64,000 nt of DNA from Halomonas borealis (lineage in GTDB: Bacteria; Pseudomonadota; Gammaproteobacteria; Pseudomonadales; Halomonadaceae): positions 124,001-188,000 of the forward strand of contig NZ_SDMO01000002.1 in assembly GCF_004798905.1 (NCBI RefSeq). The letters are read 5' to 3'. Positions 1 through 9,233 of the stretch are shown here, piece by piece (the first letter of the stretch is position 1; the number at the start of each line of letters is the position of its first letter). Position numbers and translations under genes: made by a program. The notes below the pieces were generated by a model, which was given only the letters and a program-made list of their open reading frames with translations, had not been told where the DNA came from and ran no database searches.

Positions 1-822
1 GGCGGCGCGCGCGAAGCCGCGATTCAGCAGATCGGCCATGTGATCGTCCCGGGAGGCCGCGGTGAAGCCACCCATCACCACCGAGAGCATGCGCCGGCCG
101 CCGTGCACCGCCGAGGTGGCGACGTTGAAGCCCGAGGCGCGAATGAAGCCCGTCTTGAGGCCATCGGTGCCTGGGTAGTCGGCCAGCAGGTTATTGTGGC
201 CGCGGTAGGTATTACCGCGCCACTCGAAGCGCTGCAGCGAGAAGTAGTCGTAGTACTGGGGGAAGTCGAGCATCAAGCGACGAGCCAGCACCGCCATGTC
301 GCGGGCGGTGGTGACCTGGGCGTCGTCCGGCAGGCCGGAGGCGTTACGGAAGGTGGTGTGACGCATGCCGAGCTCGTGCGCCTGCTCGGTCATCATCCGC
401 GCGAAGTGACGCTCGCTGCTCCCCAGGGCCTCGGCGACCACCACCGCCACATCGTTGGCCGAACGCACGACCAACGATTCGATCGCCGTCTCCACCGGGA
501 TGCTGTCGCCCGGCTTCAGATAGAGCTTGGTGGCCGGCATGGCCGCCGCCGCCGTCGAGACCGGCAGCGGCTGGCCCAGGCTCATGCTGCGGTCCTCCAG
601 GGCCTCGAACAGCAGGTAGAGCGTCATCATCTTGGTCAGCGAGGCCGGGAAGCGCGGGGCATCGGCGTTCTCGGCATAGAGGACCTCGTGAGTGTCGGTG
701 TCGATGACGATCCCCGCATAGCGGGGGTTCGCGGCCTGGGCGATAGGCGCCAGCAACATGCTGACCATGACGAGACCGGCGAGCAGACTGGCCCGCCAGT
801 CGATGACCTGAGTCGGTAGCAT
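1..822 (-). CDS. D-alanyl-D-alanine carboxypeptidase (PBP5/6 type), 3' end outside the window
   Basis: Periplasmic serine peptidase that removes the terminal D-Ala from peptidoglycan pentapeptides. The 274 residues visible carry all three penicillin-binding motifs: SLTK at residues 61-64 (nucleophile Ser61), SAN at 121-123 and KTG at 223-225. Residues 1-30 form a signal peptide ending in AQA. The ATG at 822 begins the signal peptide directly. The reading frame runs off the left edge, so the C-terminal domain and any membrane anchor cannot be seen. It could therefore be DacA/DacC-like (anchored) or PbpG-like. Family call is very secure, the subtype is not. Confidence 0.93.
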   Translation of the reverse strand, partial: MLPTQVIDWRASLLAGLVMVSMLLAPIAQAANPRYAGIVIDTDTHEVLYAENADAPRFPASLTKMMTLYLLFEALEDRSMSLGQPLPVSTAAAAMPATKLYLKPGDSIPVETAIESLVVRSANDVAVVVAEALGSSERHFARMMTEQAHELGMRHTTFRNASGLPDDAQVTTARDMAVLARRLMLDFPQYYDYFSLQRFEWRGNTYRGHNNLLADYPGTDGLKTGFIRASGFNVATSAVHGGRRMLSVVMGGFTAASRDDHMADLLNRGFARAA

Positions 823-960
823 CGGTGTTCCCCTGAAAAATGACACTCTACATGACTGCATTATGACCTAGCGGCCTGCCCTGTACAGGATGAAACGCGG
901 CCCGACGCACCATTTCCATTTTTCGCTGTCGATCCGCCCGTCACATCCTCGAGTGCCGCG

Positions 961-1725
961 TCATGGCCCCCACAGGCGTGCGACGCCGAGCCCGGCCAGG
1001 CGTAGCGACAACAGCGTCAGCGCCAGCCGGAACAATGCGTCGAAGCGGCGCTCGGTGAGCCGCCCCAACACATGCAGCCCCAGCCAGGTACCGAGGAAGC
1101 CGGCCGCGACCATGGCCAGGATCAGCCCCAGCCAGTGATGAAACACGAAGCCGGCCGCCCCGAACACCAGGGCCTTGGTGAGGTGCTGGGCCACCATGCA
1201 GGCGGAGAAGGTCGCCACCTTGGCCAGGCGCCCCGCCTGGCGTTGCTTGATGAAGGCCGCCACCAGCGGGCCGCTGGCTCCCACCAGGCTCGACAGCAGG
1301 GTGGTGATCGCGCCGACGATCAGGGTGCCGAGCCGCCCCAGGGCGCGCCCGGGCAACCCCGGCCCCCACAGGGTGAACAGCACGAAGGCGGCGATGCACA
1401 GCTCCAGCACCCCGGCGGGCAGGCGGATCAGCAGCCAGGCCGCGGCCATGGCCCCCAGTGCCACACCGGGCAGGAAGGCCAGCAAGGTGGCGCGATCGAG
1501 ATGGCGCCAGGTCATGCCCGCACGTCCGATGTTGGAGCCCAGCTGAACCATGCCATGCACCGGAATCAACGCCGCCGGCGGCATCACCTGGGCCAGCGCC
1601 ATGATCATCAGCACGCCGCCACCGGCGCCGAAGGCCGCGGTGAAGGCCGATGTCAGCACCGACAGCAGGATCAGCAGCAGGCCGAGCCCGCCGGACAGCG
1701 GCGAGAGAGCATCGAGCAACGACAT
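961..1725 (-). CDS. TauE/SafE family sulfite/anion exporter
   Basis: A 254-residue inner-membrane protein with about eight hydrophobic segments, the usual size for the TauE/SafE (DUF81) family. Visible family features are the Gly/Ala-rich first helix pair with FGAGGG near residue 33 and the repeated half near residues 135-160 (LLSSLVGASGPL). Members export sulfite, sulfoacetate or other organosulfur anions, but the substrate cannot be read from sequence. No sulfur-metabolism gene adjoins it, so its role here is open. The ATG at 1725 starts immediately before the first helix. It lies between two unrelated minus-strand genes with gaps of about 140 bp, so it is probably its own transcript. Confidence 0.85.
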   Translation of the reverse strand: MSLLDALSPLSGGLGLLLILLSVLTSAFTAAFGAGGGVLMIMALAQVMPPAALIPVHGMVQLGSNIGRAGMTWRHLDRATLLAFLPGVALGAMAAAWLLIRLPAGVLELCIAAFVLFTLWGPGLPGRALGRLGTLIVGAITTLLSSLVGASGPLVAAFIKQRQAGRLAKVATFSACMVAQHLTKALVFGAAGFVFHHWLGLILAMVAAGFLGTWLGLHVLGRLTERRFDALFRLALTLLSLRLAGLGVARLWGP

Positions 1726-1869
1726 GGGGCATCCCGATCCATGGGCGAGCCCCCAGCATAGCCGAGGGCCGGCATCGGGGGCAGCCCTCGACCGCTCAGC
1801 GGCCCGCTCGGTGCCGCCCCACCCTCAGCGGAGCCCGGCCGCCATGACGCTGTGACGCCGGGCGGCGCG

Positions 1870-3246
1870 CTATGCGGTGTCGCCGCCCAGGGCCTCGCGC
1901 ACCGCCGCCTGGGAGGCACGCTGGCGTTCGGCATAGAGGGCCAGCTCGTCGGTCACCGGAACGCCCAGGGCCGCTTCGAGGGCCTCGCGATTGGCGTTAC
2001 CGGCATAGGCCGCGCCGCCGCCCTCGCCGAGGTTCGACTGGAAGATGCCCGCCGCACTCACCGGCAGGAAATCCTCGTAGGTGATCGGCCGAGCGCTCAC
2101 CAGCCCGCGCTCGATCAGCGCCTCGAGGTCCGTCGCGTCGACCCCCGCCGCCGCACGCCCGGCCTCGGTGAGCCGATACTCGAAGAACGCCAGACCATCG
2201 CGGCGCAGCGTGGCCTCGTCGTCGGGGAACTCGGCGAAGGCCTCGGCCTGTACCCGCCGGTGCTGCTCGTGGGCGAGCCCCGCGGTCCGCTCGCGGGAAG
2301 CGCTCAGCAGGCGGTCGTAGAGCGCCCGCCCCTCGGCGGTCAGCGCCACGCCGCGCTGCTCGATCTCGCCGAAGCGCGCGGTGTGGGTGCCCTGGCGCTC
2401 GCCGGCGAAAAGAGTCGTCTCCTCCAGCGCCTTGAAGCTGGTCTGGCGCAGCAGGATCGGGCAGTCGCGACGCGGCGGCCCCTCGATCACCGCCTTGGGA
2501 TTCATGCCGGCCGCCGGCATGCGCCGCTGCACCTCATCGATGTCCAGGGTCCGCGGCGTCAGGTGGTTGATATGCGGCCCGCGGAAGCACACCACATCGG
2601 CGATCAGCCGGTGCTCGGCGTGCAGCGCCTCGTAGGTCTCCAGGTCCACGGTGGCATAGCGGTGCCAGCGGAAGGTCTCCAGCGCCTCGCTCACGAACTG
2701 CTCCGCCTGAGCATCGTCGAGCCCGTCCTGGCGTTCGCTGAGCTCGATCAGCTCGCGGGCGCCGGGGGTGAAGATGTCGCGCTCTGCGAGGATCGCCGCG
2801 GCTCGCTCGCGCAGCGTCTCATCGTCGATCAGCTCGAGGCGCAGCAACGAGGTGAAGACACGAAAGGGGTTGCGGGCCAGCGCCGCGTCGTCGATGGGGC
2901 GGAAGGCCGTGGAGTGCACCGGGACCCCGGCCTCGGTGAGGTCGTAGTAGCCCACCGGATACATGCCCATCACCGCGAACAAACGGCGCAGCATCGCCAG
3001 TTCCGAGGCGCTGCCCACGCGAATGGCACCGTGACGCTCGACCCCGAGGCGATCCAGACCGTCGTGGTCGCGCAGCCGCTCGGCCAGGGCGGTGTCGCCC
3101 GCGAGGATCTCGCGGTTCACCTCGTCGACCAGCGTGAGCAGGGTCCCGTACTGGGGCACCTCGGCCTGATACATGGCCGACATGGCCCGGGAGAAGCGAT
3201 CGCGGATCTCGTCGCGGGAGACGATGTCCGTGGCAGTGGCATTCAT
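1870..3246 (-). CDS. hglS: 2-oxoadipate dioxygenase/decarboxylase, HglS/YdcJ family (DUF1338)
   Basis: Predicted Fe(II) enzyme converting 2-oxoadipate to D-2-hydroxyglutarate, a step of bacterial D-lysine catabolism. The 458-residue product matches the usual family length. The likely metal ligands are visible: His72 in the HGAIR motif (with Arg76), His228 in NHLTPR and Glu296 in GEIEQRG, spaced as in the characterised Pseudomonas enzyme as I remember it. The frame opens at 3294, but the ATG at 3246 has a GAGGA sequence seven bases upstream and begins the conserved region, so it is preferred. No other lysine-catabolic gene is nearby. It is divergent from hmp, with a 283-bp shared control region. 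Confidence 0.85.
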   Translation of the reverse strand: MNATATDIVSRDEIRDRFSRAMSAMYQAEVPQYGTLLTLVDEVNREILAGDTALAERLRDHDGLDRLGVERHGAIRVGSASELAMLRRLFAVMGMYPVGYYDLTEAGVPVHSTAFRPIDDAALARNPFRVFTSLLRLELIDDETLRERAAAILAERDIFTPGARELIELSERQDGLDDAQAEQFVSEALETFRWHRYATVDLETYEALHAEHRLIADVVCFRGPHINHLTPRTLDIDEVQRRMPAAGMNPKAVIEGPPRRDCPILLRQTSFKALEETTLFAGERQGTHTARFGEIEQRGVALTAEGRALYDRLLSASRERTAGLAHEQHRRVQAEAFAEFPDDEATLRRDGLAFFEYRLTEAGRAAAGVDATDLEALIERGLVSARPITYEDFLPVSAAGIFQSNLGEGGGAAYAGNANREALEAALGVPVTDELALYAERQRASQAAVREALGGDTA

Positions 3247-3474
3247 GGTGAATCCTCGGCGGTAGCGCCAGATGGCAAAAGACGTGACCTCCATGTAAGC
3301 AGAGGTGGCGACGATCCCCTACCGGAAAGGCGACGTCCTCTTTCATCCTTTGCCGGATTCTCCCCGGAAACGGCACGACGAGCCGACCGACGACGCGGAA
3401 AACCTGGCGCCGGGGCGCATGACGCCCCCTGCGACAATCTTGCTCACCCTCGGGAGTGGTGGTCGACGGCCTTT

Positions 3475-3495
3475 AGATGTATTTTAAATGCATCT
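3475..3495. promoter_or_regulatory. NsrR operator upstream of hmp
   Basis: A 21-bp near-perfect palindrome with arms AGATGTATTT and AAATGCATCT about the centre base 3485; only one pair (3480/3490) is mismatched. It matches the known gammaproteobacterial NsrR consensus of two ATGCATTT-type half-sites separated by one base. It ends 34 bases before the hmp start codon, where it would overlap the promoter. An nsrR gene with the expected Fe-S cysteines lies at 10435-10914, so the regulator is present on the same segment. Confidence 0.88.
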
Positions 3496-3529
3496 TTAAG
3501 AGACGCCGCCACTCGCGAGGAACCCGACC

Positions 3530-4699
3530 ATGCTGACCCACGCCCAGGAAGACCTGATCGCCGCCACCGCCCCGGTGGTCGCCGAGCATCTCGACACCAT
3601 CACCCAGCGCTTCTACCCGCTGCTGTTCGAGCGCTATCCCCAGGTCGCACCGCTGTTCAACCAGGCCCACCAGGCCGATGGCGGCCAGCCGCGGGCACTG
3701 GCCGCCGCCGTGCTCGCCTACGTACAGCTGCGTCAGGACCCCGAACGGGCGCGTCAGACCCTGGGCATGGTGGTAGGCAAGCATGTGTCGCTGAACATTC
3801 AGCCCGATCAGTACCCCCTGGTCGGAGAGTGCCTGATGGTGGCCATCGGCGAGGTGCTGGGTGACGCGGTTACACCGGAGATCGCCGACGCCTGGGGCGC
3901 CCTCTACGGAGAGCTGGCCGCGCTGCTGATCGAGCTGGAGGAGCAGCGCTATCGTGCCTTCGAGCAGTGCGCCGGCGGCTGGCGTGGCCCCCGCGAGTTC
4001 CGCATCGCCGAGACCCATCAGGAGAGCGCGGTGATCCGCTCCTTCGTGCTGGAGCCCAGCGACGGCGGCGCGGTCGCCGAGCACGCTCCCGGCCAGTATA
4101 TCGGCGTACGCCTGACCCTCGACGGCCGGCCCGTGCACCGCCACTACAGCCTCTCGGCGCTGCCCGATGGCCGCCGCTACCGCATCTCGGTGAAGCGCGA
4201 GGAACAGGGCGTGGCCAGCCGCCACCTGCACGACGCCATGCGCGTGGGCGACACCCTGGAACTGCTGCCGCCCGCCGGCGAACTGACCCTGGTGGATGGC
4301 GACGAACCCCTGCTGCTGGCCAGCGGCGGCGTCGGCCAGACCCCCATGCTACCGATCGCCCGCCAGGCCCTGGCCGCGGGCCGCCGGGTGGTCTATCTGC
4401 ACGCCGCCCTGGATGCCGAGCATCGCGCCTTCGCCGGCGAACTCGATGCCCTGGCCGCCGAGCATCCCGAACGGCTGACCACGGTGAGCGTGCATGAGCG
4501 CGGCGCGGGGGCCGACCACACCGGCCGGGTGGATCGCGACCTGCTGTCCCGCTACCTGCCCGAGGGGGCGCGCTGCTACTTCGTCGGCCCCCAGGGCTTC
4601 ATGAGCGCCGTGAATCAGGCGCTGAGCACGCTGGGCGTGCCGGACGAACGCCGCCACTACGAGCACTTCGGCCCGGCGCGCGCCCTCGACGCCGCCTGA
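3530..4699 (+). CDS. hmp: flavohemoglobin, nitric oxide dioxygenase
   Basis: Detoxifies nitric oxide to nitrate using O2, haem, FAD and NAD(P)H in the cytoplasm. The 389-residue protein has the full three-domain layout. The globin domain spans residues 1-140, with Tyr29 and Gln53 on the distal side and proximal His85 in KHVSLNI, the same numbering as E. coli Hmp. The FAD domain contains HRHYSLSALP. The NAD domain contains GGVGQTPML and ends in EHFGPA. The start ATG at 3530 is preceded by GAGG. A consensus NsrR operator sits in its promoter, so expression should rise when NO damages NsrR. Confidence 0.96.
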   Translation: MLTHAQEDLIAATAPVVAEHLDTITQRFYPLLFERYPQVAPLFNQAHQADGGQPRALAAAVLAYVQLRQDPERARQTLGMVVGKHVSLNIQPDQYPLVGECLMVAIGEVLGDAVTPEIADAWGALYGELAALLIELEEQRYRAFEQCAGGWRGPREFRIAETHQESAVIRSFVLEPSDGGAVAEHAPGQYIGVRLTLDGRPVHRHYSLSALPDGRRYRISVKREEQGVASRHLHDAMRVGDTLELLPPAGELTLVDGDEPLLLASGGVGQTPMLPIARQALAAGRRVVYLHAALDAEHRAFAGELDALAAEHPERLTTVSVHERGAGADHTGRVDRDLLSRYLPEGARCYFVGPQGFMSAVNQALSTLGVPDERRHYEHFGPARALDAA

Positions 4700-4740
4700 C
4701 TCGCCGCTCGCTTTAGGGCGTATCGCGCAGGCTGGCCGGC

Positions 4741-5511
4741 TCAGTGCCCCAGGATCTGGCTGAGGAACAAGCGGGTACGTTCGGACTCCGGATGGTTGAA
4801 GAAGGTCTCCGGCGGCGCCTGCTCGATGATCTGCCCCTGGTCCATGAAGATGACACGATCCGCCACGGTCTTGGCGAAGCCCATCTCGTGGGTCACGCAG
4901 ATCATGGTCATGCCATCGCGGGCCAGTTCGACCATGACATCGAGCACCTCCTTGATCATCTCCGGATCCAACGCCGAGGTCGGCTCGTCGAACAGCATCA
5001 CCTCGGGACGCATGCACAGCGCGCGGGCGATCGCCACCCGCTGCTGCTGCCCGCCGGACAGCTGCCCCGGATACTTGCGGGCCTGATCGGCGATCTGCAC
5101 CCGCTCGAGGAACTCCATGGCGGTCTTCTCGGCCTCCGCACGGGGCTTCTTCTGTACCCAGGTCTGGGAGATGCAGCAGTTGTCGAGCACCGAGAGATGC
5201 GGGAAGAGGTTGAAGTGCTGGAAGACCATGCCGACGTTGCGGCGGATCTGCTCGATGCGTTTGACGTCCTGGGTCATGGTCACACCGTTGACGACGATGC
5301 GCCCCTGCTGGTGCTCCTCCAGGTGATTGAAACAGCGGATCAGGGTCGACTTGCCCGACCCCGAGGGACCACAGACGACGATACGCTCGCCCCGCGCCAC
5401 CGTCAGATCGATGTCGCGCAGGACATGGAAGTCGCCGTACCACTTGTTGAGCCCCGCGACCTCGATCATCGGGCCGTCGGCGTGAGCACTTGCCGTGTTC
5501 GTGGAAGACAT
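4741..5511 (-). CDS. aapP: amino-acid ABC transporter ATP-binding protein, AapP/GlnQ type
   Basis: Cytoplasmic ATPase of the polar amino-acid uptake transporter encoded by this operon. The 256 residues show every ABC motif: Walker [10 protein letters not shown], a Q-loop region ([13 protein letters not shown]), signature LSGGQQQR, Walker [14 protein letters not shown] and switch His in CVTHEMGF. It is the last gene of aapJ-aapQ-aapM-aapP, 57 bp after aapM. The internal stretch AVARGERI and the [14 protein letters not shown] segment are typical of the AapP/BztD group. The operon makeup supports general L-amino-acid uptake, but the exact substrate range is inferred. Confidence 0.93.
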   Translation of the reverse strand: MSSTNTASAHADGPMIEVAGLNKWYGDFHVLRDIDLTVARGERIVVCGPSGSGKSTLIRCFNHLEEHQQGRIVVNGVTMTQDVKRIEQIRRNVGMVFQHFNLFPHLSVLDNCCISQTWVQKKPRAEAEKTAMEFLERVQIADQARKYPGQLSGGQQQRVAIARALCMRPEVMLFDEPTSALDPEMIKEVLDVMVELARDGMTMICVTHEMGFAKTVADRVIFMDQGQIIEQAPPETFFNHPESERTRLFLSQILGH

Positions 5512-5568
5512 GCCGGTGATTCCTTGTTGTTAAGTGCTTGTTGTTCAATCTCTTTCGATGCGCGTGGC

Positions 5569-6678
5569 TCAGTTCCTGTGACCCGTGTGCAGGCGCCTCT
5601 CGATATACTGGCTGTAGCGCGACATGCTGAAGCAGAAGATCCAGAACATCAGCGCGGCGAACACGTAGCCCTCGATGGCGAAGCCCAGCCAGTTGCTGTC
5701 GGTGAGCCCGGCGCGGATGATCGCCAGCAGGTCGAACAGGCCGATGATCAGTACCAGCGAGGTGTCCTTGAACAGCGCGATGAAGGTATTGACGATGCCG
5801 GGAATGACCAGCTTCAAGGCCTGGGGCAGCACGATCAGCGCCATGCGCCGCCAGTAGCCCATCCCCAGGGCCTTGGCCGCTTCCTCCTGGCCCCTGGGAA
5901 TGGCCTGCAGGCCACCGCGCACCACCTCGGCCATGTAGGCACTCCAGAAGAACATGATGCCGATCAGCGCTCGCAACAACTTGTCGAACTCCACCTCGGT
6001 GGGCACGAACAACGGCAGCATCACCGAGGCCATGAACAGCACCGTGATCAACGGCACGCCACGCCAGAACTCGATGAATACCACGCAGATGCCGCGTACC
6101 AGCGGCATCTTGGAACGCCGACCCAGCGCCAGTACCACCCCCAGCGGCAGCGAGCCGACGATCCCCACGATGGCGATCGTCAGGGTCAACATCAGCCCAC
6201 CCCACTCGCGAGTCGGCACCGCCATCAGGCCGAAGTGGCCGCCGATCAACAGCCCATACGCCAGCACCGGGAAGCCCACCAGGGCGAACAGCCCCACCCA
6301 GCGCTTGGCGGGCAGCCGGGGGATCGCCAGCCAGGCGATCAGCAGCGCCAGCATCAAGAACACCGCATCGACCCGCCAGCGGGCGGCCTCGGGATAGAAG
6401 CCGTAGACGATGGTCTCGAAGCGGGCGCTGATGAACACCCAGCAGGCCCCTTCGCCGCTGCAGGCCTCGCGGGTGGAGCCCAGCCAGTCGGCCTCGATCA
6501 GCGCCCACTGCACAAGCGGCCACAACCCCCAACCCAGCAGCGCCAGGACGAGCAGGGTGATGGTCCCGTTGAGCGGCCCGTCGAAGAGATTGGCCCGCAG
6601 CCAGCCGAGCGCTCCGCGACGCTGGTCGGGCGGCCGGCGCGCCTCGATCATCTCGTTTCGTGTCGCCATCTCGGCCAT
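5569..6678 (-). CDS. aapM: amino-acid ABC transporter permease, AapM type
   Basis: Inner-membrane permease of the Aap/Bzt-type transporter. The 369 residues are longer than a GlnP-type permease because of an extra N-terminal hydrophobic region, which is characteristic of AapM. The conserved EAA loop is visible as QAIPRGQEEAAKALGMGYWRR around residues 260-280. The start ATG is one base from the end of aapQ, so the two permeases are translationally coupled and should form a heterodimer. Confidence 0.92.
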   Translation of the reverse strand: MAEMATRNEMIEARRPPDQRRGALGWLRANLFDGPLNGTITLLVLALLGWGLWPLVQWALIEADWLGSTREACSGEGACWVFISARFETIVYGFYPEAARWRVDAVFLMLALLIAWLAIPRLPAKRWVGLFALVGFPVLAYGLLIGGHFGLMAVPTREWGGLMLTLTIAIVGIVGSLPLGVVLALGRRSKMPLVRGICVVFIEFWRGVPLITVLFMASVMLPLFVPTEVEFDKLLRALIGIMFFWSAYMAEVVRGGLQAIPRGQEEAAKALGMGYWRRMALIVLPQALKLVIPGIVNTFIALFKDTSLVLIIGLFDLLAIIRAGLTDSNWLGFAIEGYVFAALMFWIFCFSMSRYSQYIERRLHTGHRN

Positions 6679-6679
6679 G

Positions 6680-7858
6680 TCAGCGCTCCTTCAACAGGGT
6701 TCGGGCGTTATAGAGGTTCATCAGCGCCGACACCACCAGGCTGATCAGCAGATAGACGGCCATGGTCATGGCGATGATCTCGATGGCCTGGCCGGTCTGG
6801 TTGAGGGTCGTGCCGGCGAACACCGCCACCAGGTCCGGGTAGCCGATGGCCGTGGCCAGCGAGGAGTTCTTGATCAGGTTCAGGTACTGGCTGGTCAGCT
6901 GCGGCACGATGACCCGCATGGCCTGCGGAATGACGACCTTACGCAGGGTGATGTTGCCGGGCAGGCTGATCGCCCGCGCCGCCTCGACCTGCCCCTGGGG
7001 CACCGACTGGATGCCCGAGCGCACGATCTCGGCGATGAAGGAAGCGGTGTAGATCGACAGCGCCAGCCACAACGCCATCAGCTCGGGGATGACGGTGATC
7101 CCGCCCTTGAAGTTGAAACCGGAAAGCGCCGGCAGGTCCCAGGCGAGCGGCCGTCCGGTGATCAGGAACACCGCCAGCGGCAGCCCGATCAGGATCAACG
7201 CCCCGAGCCGGTAGACCGGCAATGCCTTGCCGGTGCGCACCTGCAGCCGCCGGGCGTAAAGCGTCAGGCTCACCACGGCGGCCAACGCCAGGGCCAGCGC
7301 CCAGAGGGTGGCCTCGAAGCCCGGCTGGGCCACCGGGGCCGGCACCATCAGGCCACGCACGTTGAGGAATAGCGCCTCGAACAGCGACAGGCTCTGGCGG
7401 GGGCTGGGCAGCGCCTGGAGCACCGCGAAGTACCAGAACAGGATCTGCACCAGCAGCGGAATATTGCGGAATATCTCCACGTAGGTGGTCGCCAGGCGGG
7501 CCAGCAACCAGTTGCTGGACAGCCGCGCGATGCCCACCGCGAAGCCGATCAGCGTGGCCAGGACGATGCCGAGGCCGGATACCAACAGGGTGTTGAGCAG
7601 CCCCACCACGAAGGTGCGGCCGTAGGTGCTGTCGCCGCTGTAGTCGATCAGCGACTGGGGGATCGAGAAGCCGGCCCGTTCCTGGAGGAAACCCAGGCCG
7701 GTGGTGATGCCCCGGGCCTCGAGGTTGGCCAGGGTGTTGGTCACCATCAGCAGGATCAGCCCCAGCAGGCCCAGCAGCAGCAGGGCCTGGATCACCAGGG
7801 CGCGCACGGCGGGGTCACGCCATAGCGGCCCCCGCTCGGAAGACGAAGAACGCAGCAT
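6680..7858 (-). CDS. aapQ: amino-acid ABC transporter permease, AapQ type
   Basis: Partner permease of AapM, 392 residues. It has the AapQ layout: a first helix near residues 22-45, a long periplasmic segment, then a helix cluster interrupted by a large insertion around residues 165-250. The EAA loop reads QSVPQGQVEAARAISLPG. It follows aapJ by 74 bp, a gap that holds a perfect 13-bp hairpin, and ends one base before aapM. Confidence 0.92.
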   Translation of the reverse strand: MLRSSSSERGPLWRDPAVRALVIQALLLLGLLGLILLMVTNTLANLEARGITTGLGFLQERAGFSIPQSLIDYSGDSTYGRTFVVGLLNTLLVSGLGIVLATLIGFAVGIARLSSNWLLARLATTYVEIFRNIPLLVQILFWYFAVLQALPSPRQSLSLFEALFLNVRGLMVPAPVAQPGFEATLWALALALAAVVSLTLYARRLQVRTGKALPVYRLGALILIGLPLAVFLITGRPLAWDLPALSGFNFKGGITVIPELMALWLALSIYTASFIAEIVRSGIQSVPQGQVEAARAISLPGNITLRKVVIPQAMRVIVPQLTSQYLNLIKNSSLATAIGYPDLVAVFAGTTLNQTGQAIEIIAMTMAVYLLISLVVSALMNLYNARTLLKER

Positions 7859-7884
7859 GTCGAGCCTCGCAGACGATGAAACGA

Positions 7885-7912
7885 CCCCTCACCCTCGAAC
7901 GAGGGTGAGGGG
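7885..7912 (-). other. intercistronic hairpin between aapJ and aapQ
   Basis: A perfect 13-bp inverted repeat (7885-7897 with 7900-7912) around a 2-base centre, GC-rich and lying in the 74-bp gap between the binding-protein gene and the first permease gene. There is no run of T after it on the minus strand, so it is more likely an RNA-stabilising or partially terminating element than a full terminator. In binding-protein transporter operons such hairpins keep the binding-protein message more abundant than the permease message. Confidence 0.75.
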
Positions 7913-7932
7913 AGACGGAGGATCGATGCCGA

Positions 7933-8961
7933 TTAGCGGACGGGCGGCGCGTAGAGGATGCCGCCTTCGTTCCACAGGGCGTTCATGCCGCGGCCGATGG
8001 CGAGCCGCGAGTCCTCGCCCACGGTCGTGGCGAACACCTCGCCGTAGTTGCCCACCTGGGCGATGATGTCGTGGGCCCAGTCGTCCTCGAGGCCCAACTG
8101 TTCGCCATAGTTGCCGTCATTCCCCAGCAGGCGCGCGACCTGGGGGTTGGGCGGGTTCTGCTTCATCTCCTCGACGTTGCCGCTGTTCACGCCCAGCTCC
8201 TCGGCATTGACCATCGCGAACACGGTCCACTTGACGATATCCAGCCACTGATCATCGCCCTGGCGCACCACCGGGCCGAGCGGTTCCTTGGAAATCAGCT
8301 CGGTGAGGATCTCCACGCTGTCCGGCTCCGGCAATTGCAGGCGCAGGGCGCTGAGCTGCGAGGTATCGGAGGTCAGCACATCACAGCGACCGCTGGCGAA
8401 GCCCTGGGCCGTCTGGTCCGGGGTATCGAAGGTCACGGTGTTGATCTCGATGTCCCGGGACGGGAAGTAGTCAGCGAGGTTCAGTTCGTGGGTGGTACCG
8501 GACTGGATGCAGATGGAGGCGCCATCGAGGTTCTCGAGGCTCTCGATGCCGAGATCCTTGGCGACCATGAAGCCCTGGCCGTCGTAGAAGGTCGTGGTGG
8601 TGAAGTTGAGGCCCAGGGAGTTATCCCGCGTCGCCGTCCAGGTGGTGTTGCGCGAGAGCACGTCGATCTCGCCGGACTGCAGGGCGGTGAAGCGCTCCTT
8701 GGCGGTCAGCGGGGTGAAGACCACCTTCTCCGGATCACCGAAGATCGCCGAGGACACCGCGCGACAGGTCTCGACATCCAGGCCCTGCCAAGTGCCGTTC
8801 TCGTCCGGCGAGGAGAATCCAGACAGCCCGACGTTGACGCCGCAGCGCAGATTACCGCGTTCCTTGACTTCGTCGAGGGTGGCGGCCGAGGCGGCACTCG
8901 CCACTCCCAGGCCGAGGGTCGCGACAGACAGGGCGATCAGCGTCTTGTTGTTGTAGCGCAT
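7933..8961 (-). CDS. aapJ: periplasmic amino-acid-binding protein, AapJ type
   Basis: Family 3 solute-binding protein that captures amino acids for AapQMP. The 342-residue precursor has a clear signal peptide (residues 1-26, ending ASA before ATLDEV). The family start CGVNVGLSGFSSPD follows, then the DVLSRNTTWTATRD region that marks the AapJ/BztA group. The frame opens at 9045, but the ATG at 8961 is preceded by AAGGA and begins the signal peptide. It is first in the operon, with 272 bp upstream to the glycine-rich gene. No clear sigma-54 or NtrC signature was found there. Confidence 0.94.
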   Translation of the reverse strand: MRYNNKTLIALSVATLGLGVASAASAATLDEVKERGNLRCGVNVGLSGFSSPDENGTWQGLDVETCRAVSSAIFGDPEKVVFTPLTAKERFTALQSGEIDVLSRNTTWTATRDNSLGLNFTTTTFYDGQGFMVAKDLGIESLENLDGASICIQSGTTHELNLADYFPSRDIEINTVTFDTPDQTAQGFASGRCDVLTSDTSQLSALRLQLPEPDSVEILTELISKEPLGPVVRQGDDQWLDIVKWTVFAMVNAEELGVNSGNVEEMKQNPPNPQVARLLGNDGNYGEQLGLEDDWAHDIIAQVGNYGEVFATTVGEDSRLAIGRGMNALWNEGGILYAPPVR

Positions 8962-9180
8962 GATCCTTGACTCCATAGCTGTGAAAGGAATGCGGGGCTC
9001 GTGATTCCGCAAGCACGAACATAACAGAGCCGGGGAACGGTGCACGGGGCCGCTTTTAAACGTTCGGTTCGACTTTTCATGTGGTACTGCCCTAAAGCCC
9101 GTTTCCCGGCGCCGTACCGATTCCGTGAGCCGTTACCGTCTTCGGCCCTGCCGTACAGACGAAAGGTCAGCTCACAGAAA

Positions 9181-9205
9181 GCGCCCGACCTCGAGGGTCG
9201 GGCGC
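9181..9205 (-). terminator. probable terminator of the glycine-rich gene
   Basis: A perfect 10-bp GC-rich stem (9181-9190 with 9196-9205) and 5-base loop, 29 bp past the stop codon of the gene at 9234-10079. Reading the minus strand, the stem is followed by TTTCTGTG, a weak T tract. Confidence 0.6.
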
Positions 9206-9233
9206 CATGGGTACGCCAGCAGATCAGCGCGCG

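Noticed and set aside
8962..9180. Sigma-54 promoter for the amino-acid transporter
   Set aside because: No GG-N10-GC element with the right flanks was found on the minus strand.
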